A stretch of 64,000 bases of DNA from Rhodopirellula sp. (GTDB lineage: Bacteria; Planctomycetota; Planctomycetia; Pirellulales; Thermoguttaceae): positions 1-64,000 of the forward strand of contig JAAYEH010000455.1 in NCBI GenBank assembly GCA_012728855.1, in the 5' to 3' direction. Positions 34,347 through 42,480 of the stretch are shown here, one piece after another; position 1 is the stretch's first letter, and the number at the start of each line of letters is the position of its first letter. Under the pieces are notes generated by a model. It was not told the origin of the DNA. It saw only the letters and a program-made list of their open reading frames with translations, and searched no databases. The translations under genes were made by a program, and so were the position numbers.

Positions 34347-35021
34347 ATGGCGCTGATTACGTTGCGGGCATTCGATGGGGCGGATCGAGGCCGCGTCTTT
34401 GAATCCGTACCCACCCCTCTGACCATTGGGCGAGAAGAAGGCAATCCTGTCCAGCTCAACGACGAGCGGGTCAGCCGCTTTCATCTGAAGATCCAGGAAG
34501 ACCAGGGCAAGATTGTGCTGACCGACCTGGAGAGCACCAACGGCACCAAGGTGAACGGTGAAAACGTCCAGCTCTGGGTGCTTCGCCCCGGCGACGTGAT
34601 CAGTCTTGGCCGCACCGTGCTGATCTACGGGGCTCGCGAGGAAATCGCCCAGCGATTGGCCGGTTTGAGGTCCGGCGACTTGGCCAAGGGTGTGGTGCTG
34701 GAGGTGGACGAACTGGATCAAGCGTCGCCGACGGTCGCTCTGGAGTTCGAACTCCAATTCCCCGACGATCCAACCGCCGGCGCCAGACTGCGGACACTCC
34801 TCCCGCCGGAATTACCCGAATCGCTCAGTCCGGGGCAGGCTGCCCAATTGTCCGAGGTGCTCCAGTACCTTCACTTGCGGATTCGCGGCCTGATTCGCAC
34901 CGTCCGCGTCTCGTCGAAATCGGAGCAAGTCACGCTCGAGCAGCGACAGTGGCAGAATCTGCTCGATTTGCAGGATCGCCTTGCCGGGTACTTGCGAGCC
35001 ATCGGAGAGCCTGAGGACTGA
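34347..35021 (+). CDS. FHA-domain protein
   Basis: This is 224 residues. An N-terminal forkhead-associated domain covers about residues 1-98. It has the phosphothreonine-binding signature GREEGNPVQL, then RVSRFHLKI and DLESTNGTKVNG. The C-terminal ~120 residues are helical and unrecognised. It should bind phosphorylated partners of a Ser/Thr kinase, which planctomycetes have in large numbers, but no kinase is nearby. It precedes dnaE on the same strand with its own gap. Confidence 0.9.
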   Translation: MALITLRAFDGADRGRVFESVPTPLTIGREEGNPVQLNDERVSRFHLKIQEDQGKIVLTDLESTNGTKVNGENVQLWVLRPGDVISLGRTVLIYGAREEIAQRLAGLRSGDLAKGVVLEVDELDQASPTVALEFELQFPDDPTAGARLRTLLPPELPESLSPGQAAQLSEVLQYLHLRIRGLIRTVRVSSKSEQVTLEQRQWQNLLDLQDRLAGYLRAIGEPED

Positions 35022-35074
35022 CGAGAAGGGCGGCGGCAATTTCCCACCGACGCGCGGCCCGTTGGACACGGCGG

Positions 35075-35103
35075 TTAAACGATTCCGCCTTGCCTGCTAC
35101 AAT
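35075..35103 (+). promoter_or_regulatory. Candidate dnaE promoter
   Basis: TTAAAC and TACAAT are separated by 17 bp, about 60 bp upstream of the dnaE start. Confidence 0.4.
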
Positions 35104-35163
35104 TGGTAGTCGTCGTCGATCGATTTTCTGAATTCGATTCTCGAGCATGATGCAGTGAGAACC

Positions 35164-38100
35164 ATGAACGTCCCCCCCTTCGTCCATCTGCATTGCCACA
35201 GTCATTACAGCCTGCTCGACGGCGCGGGGAGCATCGACCGGCTCATCGAGCGGACCAAGGCGCTCGGCATGAACGCCCTGGCGCTGACCGACCACGGGAA
35301 TCTTTACGGGGCGTTGGAGTTTTACCGCAAGGCGAAAGCCGCCGGCATCAAGCCGATCGTCGGTTACGAAGCCTACGTGGCGCCGGGCAGCCGCTTCCAC
35401 AAGGAGGCCGGCAGCATGAAAGACGCCAGCTTCCATCTCACGCTGCTGGCGCAGAACCGCGCCGGTTTTCAAAACCTGCTGAAGTTGGCGTCGTCGGCCT
35501 ATCTCGAAGGCTTCTATTTCCGGCCGCGGATCGACAAGCAGATCCTCGAGGCGCACAGCGAGGGGCTGATCTGTTTGAGCGGCTGCGTCTCCAGCGAGCT
35601 GAATCGCGCGCTGATCAGCGGCACCGAGCCGGATGTGGAAAAGGCCAAGGAAGTGGCCGCCTGGTTCCACAAGACGTTCGGCGACCGCTACTTCATTGAA
35701 ATCCAGGACAACGGCCTGGAGATCCAGCGGTTCGCATTGAAAGGCGCCGTCGAAGTGGCGCGTGAGATGGGCCTACCGCTGGTCGCCACCAGCGATGTCC
35801 ATTACGTCGAGCGCGAAGACGCCGAAGCGCAGGACATTCTCCTCTGCGTCAACACGGGCAAGTTTCGCACCGACGCCAAACGGATGCGGATGGAGACCAA
35901 CGAGTTTTACCTCCGCAGCCCGCAGGATATGCAGGCCGCTTTCGGCCAGTACGAAGACGCCTTGCGCCAGAGCCAGGCGATCGCCGACAGCGTCGACATC
36001 GAGTTGGAATTGGGTCAGCGCCACTTTCCCGTCTTTACTCCGCCGGAGGGCAAAACCTCCGAGGATTACCTGCGCGACCTGTGCCTGGAAGGGTTGCGAA
36101 GCCGCTACGCCGGCAACGAGAAGCGCTGTCCCGGCGGCGAGCTTTCGCAGGAAGTGATGGACCGGCTGGACCGCGAGTTGGGCGTGATCAACACGCTGGG
36201 CTTCCCCAACTACTTCCTCATCGTCTGGGACTTCGTCCATTTCGCCCGCAGCCAGGGGATCGAAGCGACGGCCCGCGGTTCGGGCGTCGGCTCGCTGGTG
36301 GCCTACGCGCTGCGGATGAGCCATGTCTGCCCTTTGGAGTACGATCTGCTCTTCGAGCGGTTTCTCGACATCAATCGCCTGGAAGCGCCCGATATCGACA
36401 TCGACTTCGATCAACAGCGGCGCGGTGAGGTGATTCTTTACGTCAAAGAGAAGTACGGCCACGAGAACGTCGCCCAGATCGGCACGTTCGGCACGATGGC
36501 CGCCCGCGCCGCGATCCGCGACGTGGGCCGTGCGCTGGGCCTGCCGATCCCGCGCGTCAACGACGTGGTGGCCAAGGTGCCGGAGCAGCTCGGCATCACG
36601 CTCCGCAAGGCGCTGGAGCAGAGCGATGAGTTGAAGAAGATCTACGATACGGACATGGAGGTGCGGGAACTGCTCAATCTGGCGATGCAGGTCGAGGGGC
36701 TGGCGCGGAACGTCGGCACGCACGCCGCCGCGGTGGTCATCGCGGACCGCCCGTTGACCGACTACGTCGCCCTGCAGCGCGTCCAGGGCAAGGAAGAAGT
36801 GATCACGCAATGGGCGATGGCCGACGTGGAGAACGCCGGCTTGCTGAAGATGGACTTCCTCGGCCTGCGGAACCTCACGATTCTCTCCAAGGTCGTGCAA
36901 CTGATCCGGCAGACGACCGGCCGGCAGGTCGATCCCTACGCTTTCCCTCTCGACGACGCGGAAACCTTCGCCCTTCTTTGCCGCGGCGAGACGAAGGGGA
37001 TCTTTCAACTCGAAAGCGGCGGCATCCGCGACCTGTTGCAACGGATGAAGCCGAACCACTTCCGCGACATCATCGCCACCAACGCCCTCTACCGCCCTGG
37101 TCCGCTGGAAGGAGGCATGGTCGACGACTACATCCAGGTGAAGCACGGCCGCAAACAGCCGGAGTATAAGCATGCGGTGATGAAAGATGTGCTCGAAGAG
37201 ACACACGGAATTATGTGTTATCAAGAGCAAGTGATGCGGATCCTCAACCGGCTGGGCGGCATCGAATTGGCGAACGCCTACAAGTGCATCAAGGCGATCA
37301 GCAAGAAGAAGCTGCCGATCATCGCCAAGTTCCGCGAGCAGTTTGTGGAGGGGTCGCAGTCCCAGGGGCTCCCGAAGAACGAAGCGGAAGAGCTTTTTGG
37401 TTTGATCGAGAAGTTCGCCGGCTACGGCTTCAACAAGTCGCACAGCACCGCCTACGCGCTGATCGCGTACATGACGGCCTATCTGAAAGCACACTACCCG
37501 GTCGAGTTCATGGCGGCGCTTTTATCCAGCGATATGCCGGGGCGAAACTTCACCAAGAAGGATTCCCTCGTCGAGCATCTCGAAGACTGCCAGCGGATGA
37601 AGATCGAGGTCGTGCCGCCTGATGTGAATCGCTGCGACACGGAGTTCACGGTCAGCGACGGCAAGATTTGCTTCGGCCTGGCCGCCGTCAAAGGTTGCGG
37701 CGGCAACGCGGCGGAGGCGATTTCCGCCGAGAGGGCCAAGCGGGGGCCGTTTCGCGATATTTTCGACTTCTGCGAACGGCTCGACCCCAGCGTGGTCAAT
37801 CGCACCGCCATCGAATCGCTGATCAAGGCCGGCGCCTTCGATCTCTTGGGCGGGCGGCGGGCACAGTTGTTCCACGTGATCGATCGGGCCCTGCAGGCGG
37901 GCCACGCGGCGGCAGCCGACCGCCGCACCGGTCAACTCGGCTTGTTCGGCGACGACGAGGAAGACGACACCCAGGCCGTTGCCGCCCAATTGCCCGACGT
38001 ACCGGAATGGGAAGAGCGCGACAAGCTCACGAAGGAAAAAGAAGTGCTCGGCTTCTATCTCACCAGTCACCCGCTGGCCGAGCACGAAAAAACCCTGGCC

Positions 38101-38727
38101 ACCTACTGCTCGCACACCACGGTGGAGGCGGCCGGGTTGAAGCACCGCAGCGAGGTGATGCTTGGCGGGATGCTGGCGGCGATCAAACTCGCCCACACGA
38201 AGAATCCCCGGCCGGGAAGCCCCAGCCGCTATGCCATGTTCGACCTGGAGGATATGTCGGGGATCATGCGGTGCATCCTCTGGCCCGAGCAGTTCGCCCA
38301 ATTCGGCGAGTTGGTCCAGCCCGACGCCATCCTCATGGTCCTCGGCGCGATCGACAAACGGGCCGGCAGCGACGACGCCAACCTCATCGTCAACGAACTG
38401 ATCACGTTGGAAGAACTGGAGGGTCGGTTCACGCGAGGCGTGATGATCCGTCTCTTCGAGACGGAGCACGGGCCGGCCGGATTGGAGAAGCTCTACGAGA
38501 TCCTCCGCGGCTATCCGGGCAACTGCGAACTGCAATTGGTGATCTCGCTGGCCGATGGATCGCGGGTGCCGATGACATGCGACAAGTTCCGCGTGGAGGT
38601 CAACGGCGAGATGCGTCACCGGGTAGAAGAGCTTCTGGGGCCCGGCAATTTCCGCCTACTGGCGGCGCCCCACAAGTCGAGCGGTAACGGCCGCGGCAAC
38701 GGCAACGGACGATCGCGGGGACGATGA
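35164..38727 (+). CDS. dnaE: DNA polymerase III alpha subunit
   Basis: This is 1187 residues, normal for DnaE; a GTG three codons upstream is an alternative start. It is the replicative polymerase. The PHP domain is intact (FVHLHCHSHYSLLDGAGS, ALTDHGNLYGA). The palm has the catalytic APDIDIDFDQQRRGEV motif and KMDFLGLRNLTIL. The beta-binding and HhH region includes FAGYGFNKSHSTAYALIAY. An OB fold (MLGGMLAAIKLAHTKN, MFDLEDMSGIMRCILWPEQF) and a C-terminal Gly/Asn/Arg-rich tail follow. A possible internal clamp motif is QLGLFGD near residue 924. Confidence 0.97.
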   Translation: MNVPPFVHLHCHSHYSLLDGAGSIDRLIERTKALGMNALALTDHGNLYGALEFYRKAKAAGIKPIVGYEAYVAPGSRFHKEAGSMKDASFHLTLLAQNRAGFQNLLKLASSAYLEGFYFRPRIDKQILEAHSEGLICLSGCVSSELNRALISGTEPDVEKAKEVAAWFHKTFGDRYFIEIQDNGLEIQRFALKGAVEVAREMGLPLVATSDVHYVEREDAEAQDILLCVNTGKFRTDAKRMRMETNEFYLRSPQDMQAAFGQYEDALRQSQAIADSVDIELELGQRHFPVFTPPEGKTSEDYLRDLCLEGLRSRYAGNEKRCPGGELSQEVMDRLDRELGVINTLGFPNYFLIVWDFVHFARSQGIEATARGSGVGSLVAYALRMSHVCPLEYDLLFERFLDINRLEAPDIDIDFDQQRRGEVILYVKEKYGHENVAQIGTFGTMAARAAIRDVGRALGLPIPRVNDVVAKVPEQLGITLRKALEQSDELKKIYDTDMEVRELLNLAMQVEGLARNVGTHAAAVVIADRPLTDYVALQRVQGKEEVITQWAMADVENAGLLKMDFLGLRNLTILSKVVQLIRQTTGRQVDPYAFPLDDAETFALLCRGETKGIFQLESGGIRDLLQRMKPNHFRDIIATNALYRPGPLEGGMVDDYIQVKHGRKQPEYKHAVMKDVLEETHGIMCYQEQVMRILNRLGGIELANAYKCIKAISKKKLPIIAKFREQFVEGSQSQGLPKNEAEELFGLIEKFAGYGFNKSHSTAYALIAYMTAYLKAHYPVEFMAALLSSDMPGRNFTKKDSLVEHLEDCQRMKIEVVPPDVNRCDTEFTVSDGKICFGLAAVKGCGGNAAEAISAERAKRGPFRDIFDFCERLDPSVVNRTAIESLIKAGAFDLLGGRRAQLFHVIDRALQAGHAAAADRRTGQLGLFGDDEEDDTQAVAAQLPDVPEWEERDKLTKEKEVLGFYLTSHPLAEHEKTLATYCSHTTVEAAGLKHRSEVMLGGMLAAIKLAHTKNPRPGSPSRYAMFDLEDMSGIMRCILWPEQFAQFGELVQPDAILMVLGAIDKRAGSDDANLIVNELITLEELEGRFTRGVMIRLFETEHGPAGLEKLYEILRGYPGNCELQLVISLADGSRVPMTCDKFRVEVNGEMRHRVEELLGPGNFRLLAAPHKSSGNGRGNGNGRSRGR

Positions 38728-38730
38728 AAC

Positions 38731-38798
38731 CGTGGGGCAGGTTTGCAGCCTGCCTTTTATCGGTGTGAAGAATTGGCAGGTTGCAAACCTGCCCCACG
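38731..38798. repeat. Palindromic repeat, family C, possible bidirectional terminator
   Basis: Arms of 24 bp (38731-38754 and 38775-38798) with one mismatch begin CGTGGGGCAGGTTTGCA. It stands between the convergent dnaE and 38814 genes. Confidence 0.88.
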
Positions 38799-38813
38799 AT
38801 CCTTCGTGCTCTT

Positions 38814-39623
38814 CTAGCGCCGTGCGACTAGTTCCTCGAAGGCCTGCCTGGCGTGGTCCAGCAGGCCGGCGTAGTCGAGGTTCTCGATCTCCTCGCCCAA
38901 CAGTTCGACGTCGTAATACCCGTCGTAGCCTGCCTCGGTGAGCCGAGCGACGATCTCTTGGAGCGGGATCACACCTTCACCGAGGCGGCAACGATTCTGC
39001 TCGCCGTGGGGCGGCTGCTTGGCGTCGCCGAGTTGCACGATGGCGATATGCGGGGCGACCCGGTCGATTCGTTCGAGGATAGAGCGGTCCTGGCCGAGGT
39101 GGTAGGTGTCGAAGACGATCTTCAGTTGCGGACTATCGATCGCTTCGAGCAACTTCACGACGTCGTCGATGGTCGTCAAGAACGTAAACTCGGCGGCGCA
39201 AGCGGGATGCATCGGCTCGACGGCCAGAGCCACCCCCAGAGACGCGGAGAGCGGCAGAAGCTCTTGGATCGCGTCGCGGAACAAGCGGCGCGCGTGGTTA
39301 TAGGTGTGGTTGGCGCGGGCGCCGCTGTAAACGACCAGGCAGCCGGCTTCCAGGGCGGCCGCCGTGCGGAGGGCCTCGGCAGCGTCGTCAAGGCTCTGCC
39401 GAAACGAGCGTCCGTCGCTGCCGGTGAAACCGCCGGCCCAAAACAGGTGGGAGACAGCCAAGTGGTGGGATCGTAGCAGTTCGATCGCCTTGGTTTCACC
39501 ACAGTCGGAGAGCTTCTGTCGCCAGACGCCGATCGCCGGGATTCCGGCCGCCGCATAGTGTGCCACGTCCTCGTCGAACGACCACCGAAAGGTCGTCGTT
39601 TCATTCATCGACAACTGAGCCAT
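38814..39623 (-). CDS. TIM-barrel sugar phosphate isomerase/epimerase family protein
   Basis: This is 269 residues with no signal peptide, so it is cytoplasmic. AAGGAG lies 9 nt upstream of the ATG. The xylose isomerase-like barrel shows LAVEPMHPACAAEF (metal-binding Glu), KIVFDTYHLGQD (Asp/His), IAIVQLGDAKQPP, then GYYDVELLGEEI (Glu). It resembles inosose dehydratase/IolE-type enzymes; the substrate is unknown. It is downstream of the TraB-like gene on the same strand, separated by a repeat block. Confidence 0.9.
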   Translation of the reverse strand: MAQLSMNETTTFRWSFDEDVAHYAAAGIPAIGVWRQKLSDCGETKAIELLRSHHLAVSHLFWAGGFTGSDGRSFRQSLDDAAEALRTAAALEAGCLVVYSGARANHTYNHARRLFRDAIQELLPLSASLGVALAVEPMHPACAAEFTFLTTIDDVVKLLEAIDSPQLKIVFDTYHLGQDRSILERIDRVAPHIAIVQLGDAKQPPHGEQNRCRLGEGVIPLQEIVARLTEAGYDGYYDVELLGEEIENLDYAGLLDHARQAFEELVARR

Positions 39624-39638
39624 CCGTGCCTGCTCCTT

Positions 39639-39673
39639 GAGAGTCGAGAGTCGAGGGTCAAGAGTCGAGAGCC
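39639..39673. repeat. AGAGTC-type tandem repeat T2
   Basis: About five imperfect GAGAGTC / AAGAGTC heptamers lie immediately upstream of the TIM-barrel gene. Confidence 0.85.
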
Positions 39674-39720
39674 AGAAGTACTGCTCGCCGTCCGCGATTC
39701 TGGAGTCTTCGCGCCAGTAT

Positions 39721-39743
39721 AGAGAGTCCAGAGTCGAGAGTCA
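39721..39743. repeat. AGAGTC-type tandem repeat T3
   Basis: About three imperfect heptamers lie 20 bp before palindromic copy 11. This is the same spacing as T1 before copy 4. Confidence 0.8.
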
Positions 39744-39762
39744 AAACGTTGGCAACCAGGAA

Positions 39763-39857
39763 GGGGTCGGGAGTCTTTTTTTCCATATCGGCCGCCGACC
39801 ACGCCGGAGCTGCCGAGCGGCGGTAAGGCCGATATGGAAAAAAAGACTCCCGACCCC
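39763..39857. repeat. Palindromic repeat, family A, copy 11
   Basis: Perfect 31 bp arms (39763-39793 and 39827-39857). The inner part reads CCATATCGGCC where other copies have CCGTATCGGCC, and the opposite arm carries the matching change (GATATGG). It is flanked by T3 and T4. Confidence 0.93.
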
Positions 39858-39866
39858 TTGCGCGTC

Positions 39867-40802
39867 CTACTCCTCTTGACTCTTCTCCGGCTCTTGACTC
39901 TTGACTCTCGACTCTCGACTCTCCATGTTCCAAGCGGTAAGCCACTGCGTCTCGACCGGCGCCAAGTTGAAATCGTCGCGGAGACGCTCGGCAAAGTCGG
40001 GCATGTGGCCGCCACCGTAAAAAATGGCGATTTTCCGCTTGCCTTGCTCGATCTGCTTGCGGAGCACTTCCGAGGCGGCCTGGTTGCGATCAGTGATGAT
40101 TGCCGAACCGTCGGGGCCTTCGATGGCGCCCAGGGCGCTGTCCATGTCTTGGAACTGCTCGGACATGATCCGCTTCAGCGCCAGGGCCCGATTCGGATCG
40201 AACAGCGCGGCCAGCAACCGGGCGTCGGAGACGTCCGAGTCGCCGCTCTGCTGGGCCATCGCGTAGCCCATCATCCGGAAGACCATCGTCCACATGCTTT
40301 CGCCGCGACGTTGCATCGACTGGGCGAATTTTTCCGGCGAAAGGTCGGCATGGACGAAATTGGCTTTCGTGTAGTCGATGCCCTGGAGTTGGTAATCGAG
40401 GTCGAGTACGCCGGTCATCAATTTCTGCAAAACAGAAACAGGATGTCCGGAACCACTCTTACCCCCTCCTTTAGGCACGCGAGTGCCTTCCGGCGCGACC
40501 AACTCGTAGAGCACGACGTCGTACGTCTCAAACCGCGCGTTGAGTTTTTCGTAGTACGACTTGTCGGCCACGTGAATCGCCGCAACCAGATCCACCGTGG
40601 GCGATTGTTGGGTGCCGTCTTTCGGGGCAAAACGAACAATCGCGGTCTGAAGGGCCGTGACGATCCCGTCCTCTCGCTCCAGACGAACGTATTCATTTTG
40701 CTCGTCTTTGTTGCCTTTTTTCTCATCTTGGGCCAAGATCGGGGCATAAATCGCCAGCACGACAACGGACGTCAGGAAAACGGGCCGATTGCGAAAGTCC
40801 AT
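39867..40802 (-). CDS. TraB/GumN-like protein with repeat-derived C-terminus
   Basis: This is 311 residues from MDFRNRPVFLTSVVVLAIYAPILAQ, which is a signal peptide. The core resembles the TraB/GumN (TIKI-like) family: VDLVAAIHVADKSYYEKLNARF near the start (an A-x-H-like motif), YDVVLYELVAPEG (Glu), and FYGGGHMPDFAERLRDDF near the end (GGGHxxD-like). The core ends at TQWLTAW. The last ~19 residues (MESRESRVKSQEPEKSQEE) are encoded by tandem repeat T4, so the original stop has been replaced. Protease activity is known for animal TIKI relatives but unproven here. A TATAAT lies about 55 bp upstream. Confidence 0.8.
   Translation of the reverse strand: MDFRNRPVFLTSVVVLAIYAPILAQDEKKGNKDEQNEYVRLEREDGIVTALQTAIVRFAPKDGTQQSPTVDLVAAIHVADKSYYEKLNARFETYDVVLYELVAPEGTRVPKGGGKSGSGHPVSVLQKLMTGVLDLDYQLQGIDYTKANFVHADLSPEKFAQSMQRRGESMWTMVFRMMGYAMAQQSGDSDVSDARLLAALFDPNRALALKRIMSEQFQDMDSALGAIEGPDGSAIITDRNQAASEVLRKQIEQGKRKIAIFYGGGHMPDFAERLRDDFNLAPVETQWLTAWNMESRESRVKSQEPEKSQEE
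39873..39923. repeat. AGAGTC-type tandem repeat T4, inverted, inside the TraB-like gene
   Basis: GACTCTT / GACTCTC heptamers lie in inverted orientation relative to T2 and T3 on the other side of copy 11. They form the last codons of the TraB-like gene. Confidence 0.85.
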
Positions 40803-41266
40803 ATCACAGTTACCTTTCCGGCGTGGCACGACCTGAAAACTCTCAACCTCACTCGCATTATACCCACTCCGCGCCGTGACGGGCGAGCAACCTTGCAAGG
40901 GGTGGTCCGGATTTTGCATCCGTTCATGGGGCGGCCGGGGACTGGTGCAATTTCACGTCGCAAGAACAAAAAGGGGGGGTGGTGTTCGCGGTTTTTGGGA
41001 ACTGAATATCCGGTGCCGTCGTCAAAACCGTGACCCAATAGACGACCATCCCCCTCTTTAATGCTACTCGGTACAAGTTGGCAAAGCGGGCGATATGGAA
41101 AATCAGGCTAATTCGGGTAACACCACTCGCGTTTGGCAGTGATGCTGAGGCGTCCGTTGCGGCACGGCGAGGCAAACCGGAAGGATCTTGACGGGTGGAT
41201 TGACCCCAATCATGATAAAGTGGTTAGTTTAGCAAGTTAAGTAAAAACAAGGGGTTCGGGCCATTG
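40803..41266. other. 464 bp intergenic region, no gene seen
   Basis: This is the divergent gap between the TraB-like and TIGR03032-like genes. It holds a minus-strand TATAAT at 40857-40862, a GGGGACTGGTGC fragment near 40938 that resembles half of a family A-prime element, and a poly-G run. No open frame with coding character was found. Confidence 0.5.
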
Positions 41267-42397
41267 ATGAGCGATTTCACCAGCCAGCCGGTTCGCATCG
41301 AATGCGGTGTATCCGAGGGTTTTCAGGCATGGATGGCCCAAACCAACGGTTCGCTGGTTCTCTCGACCTACCAGGCGGGCAAGGTGGCGACGATCGGATG
41401 GGACGGCCGCCAGGTAACGCTCTTGATGCGGCAGTTCGATAAGCCGCTGGGGTTAGCGGTAGACGGTTCTCGTTTGGCGCTGGCCCATCGCCACGACGTC
41501 ACGCTGTTTGCCAATGCCCCGCTTCTTGCCCACGACTATCAGGAAGATCAACCGGGCAAGTACGACGCGCTCTACCTGCCGCGCGCCACCTGGCACACCG
41601 GCGATCTGCACACGCACGATATCACTTTCTGCGACGGTGAGTTGCTGCTGGTCAATACGCGATTCTCCTGCCTGGCGCGGCTCAGTTCCACATACAACTT
41701 CGAGCCGATTTGGCGTCCGCCGTTTGTCGGCGACATCGTTCCGGAAGACCGCTGCCACTTGAACGGACTGGCGCTGGTCGACGGGCGGGCGAAGTATATG
41801 ACGGCCCTGGGCGCCACGGACACTCCGGGCGGCTGGCGGGAAAAAAAGGCCGACGGCGGCGTGCTCGTCGACATCGAAAGCAATGAAACGATTCTCACCG
41901 GCCTGTCGATGCCGCATTCTCCGCGATGGCACGACGGCCGGCTGTGGCTGTTGAACTCCGGTGCGGGCGAACTGCTTCTGGTCGACCCGGCCGGTGGTAA
42001 ATCGGAGGTGGTCTGCGGCCTGCGCGGCTACCTCCGCGGTCTGACGTTTGTCGGGCCCTATGCGCTGGTGGGTCTGTGCAAGATCCGCGAAAAGCACATC
42101 TTCGGCGGTTTGCCGATCCAGAAGCAGTATGAAAAACTTCTTTGCGGCGTAGCCATTATCGACTTGCGCCGCGCGACGGAAGTGGGGATGTTCGAGTTCA
42201 CTTCCGGTTGCGAGGAGCTGTACGACGTGCAGTTTCTCAGCGGGATTCGCCGTCCGATGATTCTCAACCTGGAGAAACCGGCGGTCCGCCAGGCGGTCTC
42301 GAATCCCGATTCTTCCTACTGGCTTCGCGCCAGCTCCGAGATCCACGACACCAGTCACGACGTTCCGCCGGCGGCCATGCCGGCTGAGTACGCGTAA
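41267..42397 (+). CDS. TIGR03032-family protein of unknown function
   Basis: This is 376 residues from ATG (MSDFTSQPVRIECG). The sequence matches what I know of TIGR03032: SNGSLVLSTYQAGK-like NGSLVLSTYQAGKVATIGWDG, an RATWHTGDLHTHDITFCDGE stretch, RCHLNGLALVDGRAKYMTALG, MPHSPRWHDGRLWLLNSGAGEL and LRGYLRGLTFVGPYALVGLCKIRE. Repeated strand blocks suggest a beta-propeller. There is no signal peptide. It ends 83 bp before the giant gene on the same strand, so the two may be co-expressed. Confidence 0.83.
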   Translation: MSDFTSQPVRIECGVSEGFQAWMAQTNGSLVLSTYQAGKVATIGWDGRQVTLLMRQFDKPLGLAVDGSRLALAHRHDVTLFANAPLLAHDYQEDQPGKYDALYLPRATWHTGDLHTHDITFCDGELLLVNTRFSCLARLSSTYNFEPIWRPPFVGDIVPEDRCHLNGLALVDGRAKYMTALGATDTPGGWREKKADGGVLVDIESNETILTGLSMPHSPRWHDGRLWLLNSGAGELLLVDPAGGKSEVVCGLRGYLRGLTFVGPYALVGLCKIREKHIFGGLPIQKQYEKLLCGVAIIDLRRATEVGMFEFTSGCEELYDVQFLSGIRRPMILNLEKPAVRQAVSNPDSSYWLRASSEIHDTSHDVPPAAMPAEYA

Positions 42398-42480
42398 GAC
42401 GGCGGGAACGATTCGATACATCTTATCTACGGGCAAAAAAGCTTCCGGGCTCCGGCAGTTCAGTTTTGAGGAAAGAACCG

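Noticed and set aside
39639-39923. Short tandem repeats as a CRISPR array
   Set aside because: The units are 7 bp with no spacers and no cas genes.
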